This document shows, piece by piece, positions 62,757-64,000 of a stretch of 64,000 nucleotides of DNA (its first letter is position 1; each line of letters starts with the position of its first letter). Below the pieces are notes generated by a model. That model saw only the letters and a program-made list of their open reading frames with translations, did not search any database and had not been told where the DNA came from. Location of the stretch: the NCBI GenBank assembly GCA_028693555.1, contig JAQUVD010000002.1, positions 1 to 64,000 on the forward strand, read 5' to 3'. Made by a program: the position numbers and the translations under genes. The stretch comes from Hespellia sp. (GTDB taxonomy: Bacteria; Bacillota; Clostridia; Lachnospirales; Lachnospiraceae).

Positions 62757-62789
62757 CTGACAATTTTCGCATCTGCTTCCACGTATAAT
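62757..62789 (+). promoter_or_regulatory. spoIIG-type promoter with long spacer
   Basis: CTGACA (62757-62762) and a perfect TATAAT (62784-62789) are separated by 21 bases. Such a long spacer is non-functional for ordinary sigma-A promoters but characterises the Spo0A-activated spoIIG promoter (22 bases in B. subtilis). Confidence 0.7.
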
Positions 62790-62846
62790 AAATTTTGCTT
62801 GAATGTAAATCGGTTTTGAATTTACGGAAGAGGAGAGGTGGAAGGC

Positions 62847-63686
62847 ATGTACTATGAAATTTACATAGACGTGTTATTTTTGAATGATTTCCTGTTGGAT
62901 TTTCTGCTGCTTTTGTTTATGTGGAAGGTGCTGGGATGCCGGACGGCTTACTGGAGAATTCTTCTGGGTGCAGCAGTGGGAGCGGGCATGAGCTGTATGG
63001 TGCTGCTGCTTCCGATTCCATTTCCGATGGTGAAATCTGCCCTGTTCCATGTAGTAATCAATACGATTATGATAAAAACTGCATACAGAATTCCGGACCG
63101 GATGTTATTCTGGGAAGCGTTTGGGATGCTTTATGTCAGCTCATTTTTGATGAGCGGCATCCTTCGATTTCTGGAAAATGCGATTGACAGCCTGTTTGAG
63201 CTGGAGGCAGAAGGGCGAGATGCCACTTCGAATCCATGGGTGGCAATTGGTCTGCTGGGTGTGGTGATTATGAGTTATTTCCTTATGCAGGGAATTAGAT
63301 TCTTTGTAAAACGGTTGCAAAGAAATCTAAGAAGTAAGTGCAGAGTCGTGTTATATACAAGCACTGGAACGTATGAGTTACAGGCATTATTGGATACAGG
63401 AAATGAATTAGTTGATAAGGTGTCGGGGAAGGGCGTCAACGTGATTGATAAGGCACTGGCGGATAAGATTCTCTCGGAAGAGGAAATGAGAACGATTCGA
63501 TATGTACCGTACCAGTCCATCGGAAAAGCCGGCGTGCTGCCGGCGGTTCGGATTACATCTATGACAATCAAGGATTATCAGATTGACAATCCAATTATAG
63601 GAATCAGTGAGAGAGACATTTCCACAAAAGCATCCTATCAAATAATTTTGAATCCTGATATATTAGGAGGAATGAGTGCATGTTAG
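62847..63686 (+). CDS. spoIIGA: Sporulation sigma-E processing peptidase
   Basis: The 279-aa membrane aspartic protease cleaves pro-sigma-E in the mother cell. The start is ATG 62847 behind GGAGAGGTGG. Five hydrophobic helices fill the first ~150 residues. The soluble domain has the catalytic [11 protein letters not shown] (about 183), which resembles the D-T-G of retroviral-type aspartic proteases. Its stop overlaps the sigE start. Confidence 0.93.
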   Translation: MYYEIYIDVLFLNDFLLDFLLLLFMWKVLGCRTAYWRILLGAAVGAGMSCMVLLLPIPFPMVKSALFHVVINTIMIKTAYRIPDRMLFWEAFGMLYVSSFLMSGILRFLENAIDSLFELEAEGRDATSNPWVAIGLLGVVIMSYFLMQGIRFFVKRLQRNLRSKCRVVLYTSTGTYELQALLDTGNELVDKVSGKGVNVIDKALADKILSEEEMRTIRYVPYQSIGKAGVLPAVRITSMTIKDYQIDNPIIGISERDISTKASYQIILNPDILGGMSAC

Positions 63687-64000
63687 TGAAAGTAGCAGTA
63701 CCGAATCAGTTTCAACTGAAGGTGGTACCAAATTTTAAAAATTTATTTTTTTCAAGAAACAGGGAAATCCATTACATAGGCGGATCAGAGATCCTGCCGG
63801 CGCCTCTTGAGGCGAACGATGAAAGCCGCGCAATTCGGCTGCTTGGTACAGAAGACGGGGGAGAGGCTAAGAAGGTGCTTATAGAGCATAATCTGCGGCT
63901 GGTAGTGTATATTGCAAAGAAATTCGACAATACCGGCGTGGGTGTGGAGGATTTGATCTCAATTGGGACAATTGGGCTGATTAAGGCAATTAACACCTTT
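63680..64000 (+). CDS. sigE: RNA polymerase sigma-E, sporulation (partial, 3' cut by window end)
   Basis: ATG 63680, about 10 bases after AGGAGG, opens a frame still running at the window end (107 codons). The N-terminal ~27 residues form the pro-sequence removed by Spo[17 protein letters not shown] matches the mature start region, and [20 protein letters not shown] plus [15 protein letters not shown] are sigma region 2. It overlaps spoIIGA by 7 bases, the standard spoIIG operon. Confidence 0.95.
   Translation, partial: MLVKVAVPNQFQLKVVPNFKNLFFSRNREIHYIGGSEILPAPLEANDESRAIRLLGTEDGGEAKKVLIEHNLRLVVYIAKKFDNTGVGVEDLISIGTIGLIKAINTF

Noticed and set aside
1-64000. CRISPR array, rRNA or tRNA genes
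   Set aside because: No regularly spaced repeats and no rRNA or tRNA-like sequence were noticed while reading.

Overview
The window looks like chromosomal DNA of a spore-forming, low-GC Firmicute, most likely a Lachnospiraceae-type Clostridium. The basis is the marker set: a LoaP-type NusG paralog in front of a polysaccharide locus, a cotJABC spore operon, a class B PBP pair inside the division cluster, an ftsZ-spoIIGA-sigE order, and AGGAGG-type ribosome binding sites with frequent GTG/TTG starts. This is inference from gene content; no rRNA or tRNA gene is present.

Region 1 (1-3.2 kb). The edge of a minus-strand gene (possibly an IS630-like transposase) and a tiny membrane ORF precede a membrane UDP-GlcNAc 4,6-dehydratase. 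A consensus sigma-A promoter then drives a structured leader and loaP, a processive antiterminator. An intrinsic terminator lies directly before the next operon and is the obvious place for LoaP to act.

Region 2 (3.2-24.9 kb). An AT-rich capsule/exopolysaccharide operon contains an acetyltransferase, the initiating phosphosugar transferase, eight glycosyltransferases, an EpsG-type polymerase, a Wzx flippase and a membrane acyltransferase. It also has two enzymes unusual for such loci: an HpcH/HpaI-type aldolase and an Ldh-family oxidoreductase. Several decayed genes (9.7-10.25 and about 20-21 kb) show past shuffling. After a strong terminator, a capE-capF-capG cassette makes UDP-L-FucNAc from UDP-GlcNAc.

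Region 3 (24.9-39.6 kb). This is the least explained part. A ComEC-like metallo-beta-lactamase-fold protein is divergent from a tightly packed operon of very large proteins of unknown function (1177, 467, 285, 1098, 525 and 559 aa) plus a small helical protein. None has a clear signal peptide or membrane segment. The 1177-aa protein recalls the DUF6603 family. The 525-aa protein has an Ig-like domain and a propeller-like half. The 559-aa protein ends in a Hint (Hedgehog/intein-type) domain lacking the usual intein His-Asn end. This is the best candidate for an undescribed multi-gene system.

Region 4 (39.7-50.9 kb). Housekeeping and accessory genes: tandem VanZ-like proteins, glmS, an HtrA protease, a CsoR-family repressor, cotJABC (minus strand, with a sigma-E-like promoter), a two-TM protein, a YhgE/Pip protein, an FtsW-family protein, a DegV protein and a small membrane protein. 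A short dispersed repeat occurs near 44.6 and 50.9 kb.

Region 5 (50.9-64 kb). The division and wall cluster: mraZ (with an AGTGG triple operator), rsmH, ftsL-like, two class B PBPs, mraY (own promoter), murD, ftsW, ftsQ/divIB and ftsZ. It is followed by spoIIGA and the start of sigE behind a spoIIG-type promoter with a Spo0A box and an unusually long spacer. murE, murF, murG and ftsA are not in this cluster.
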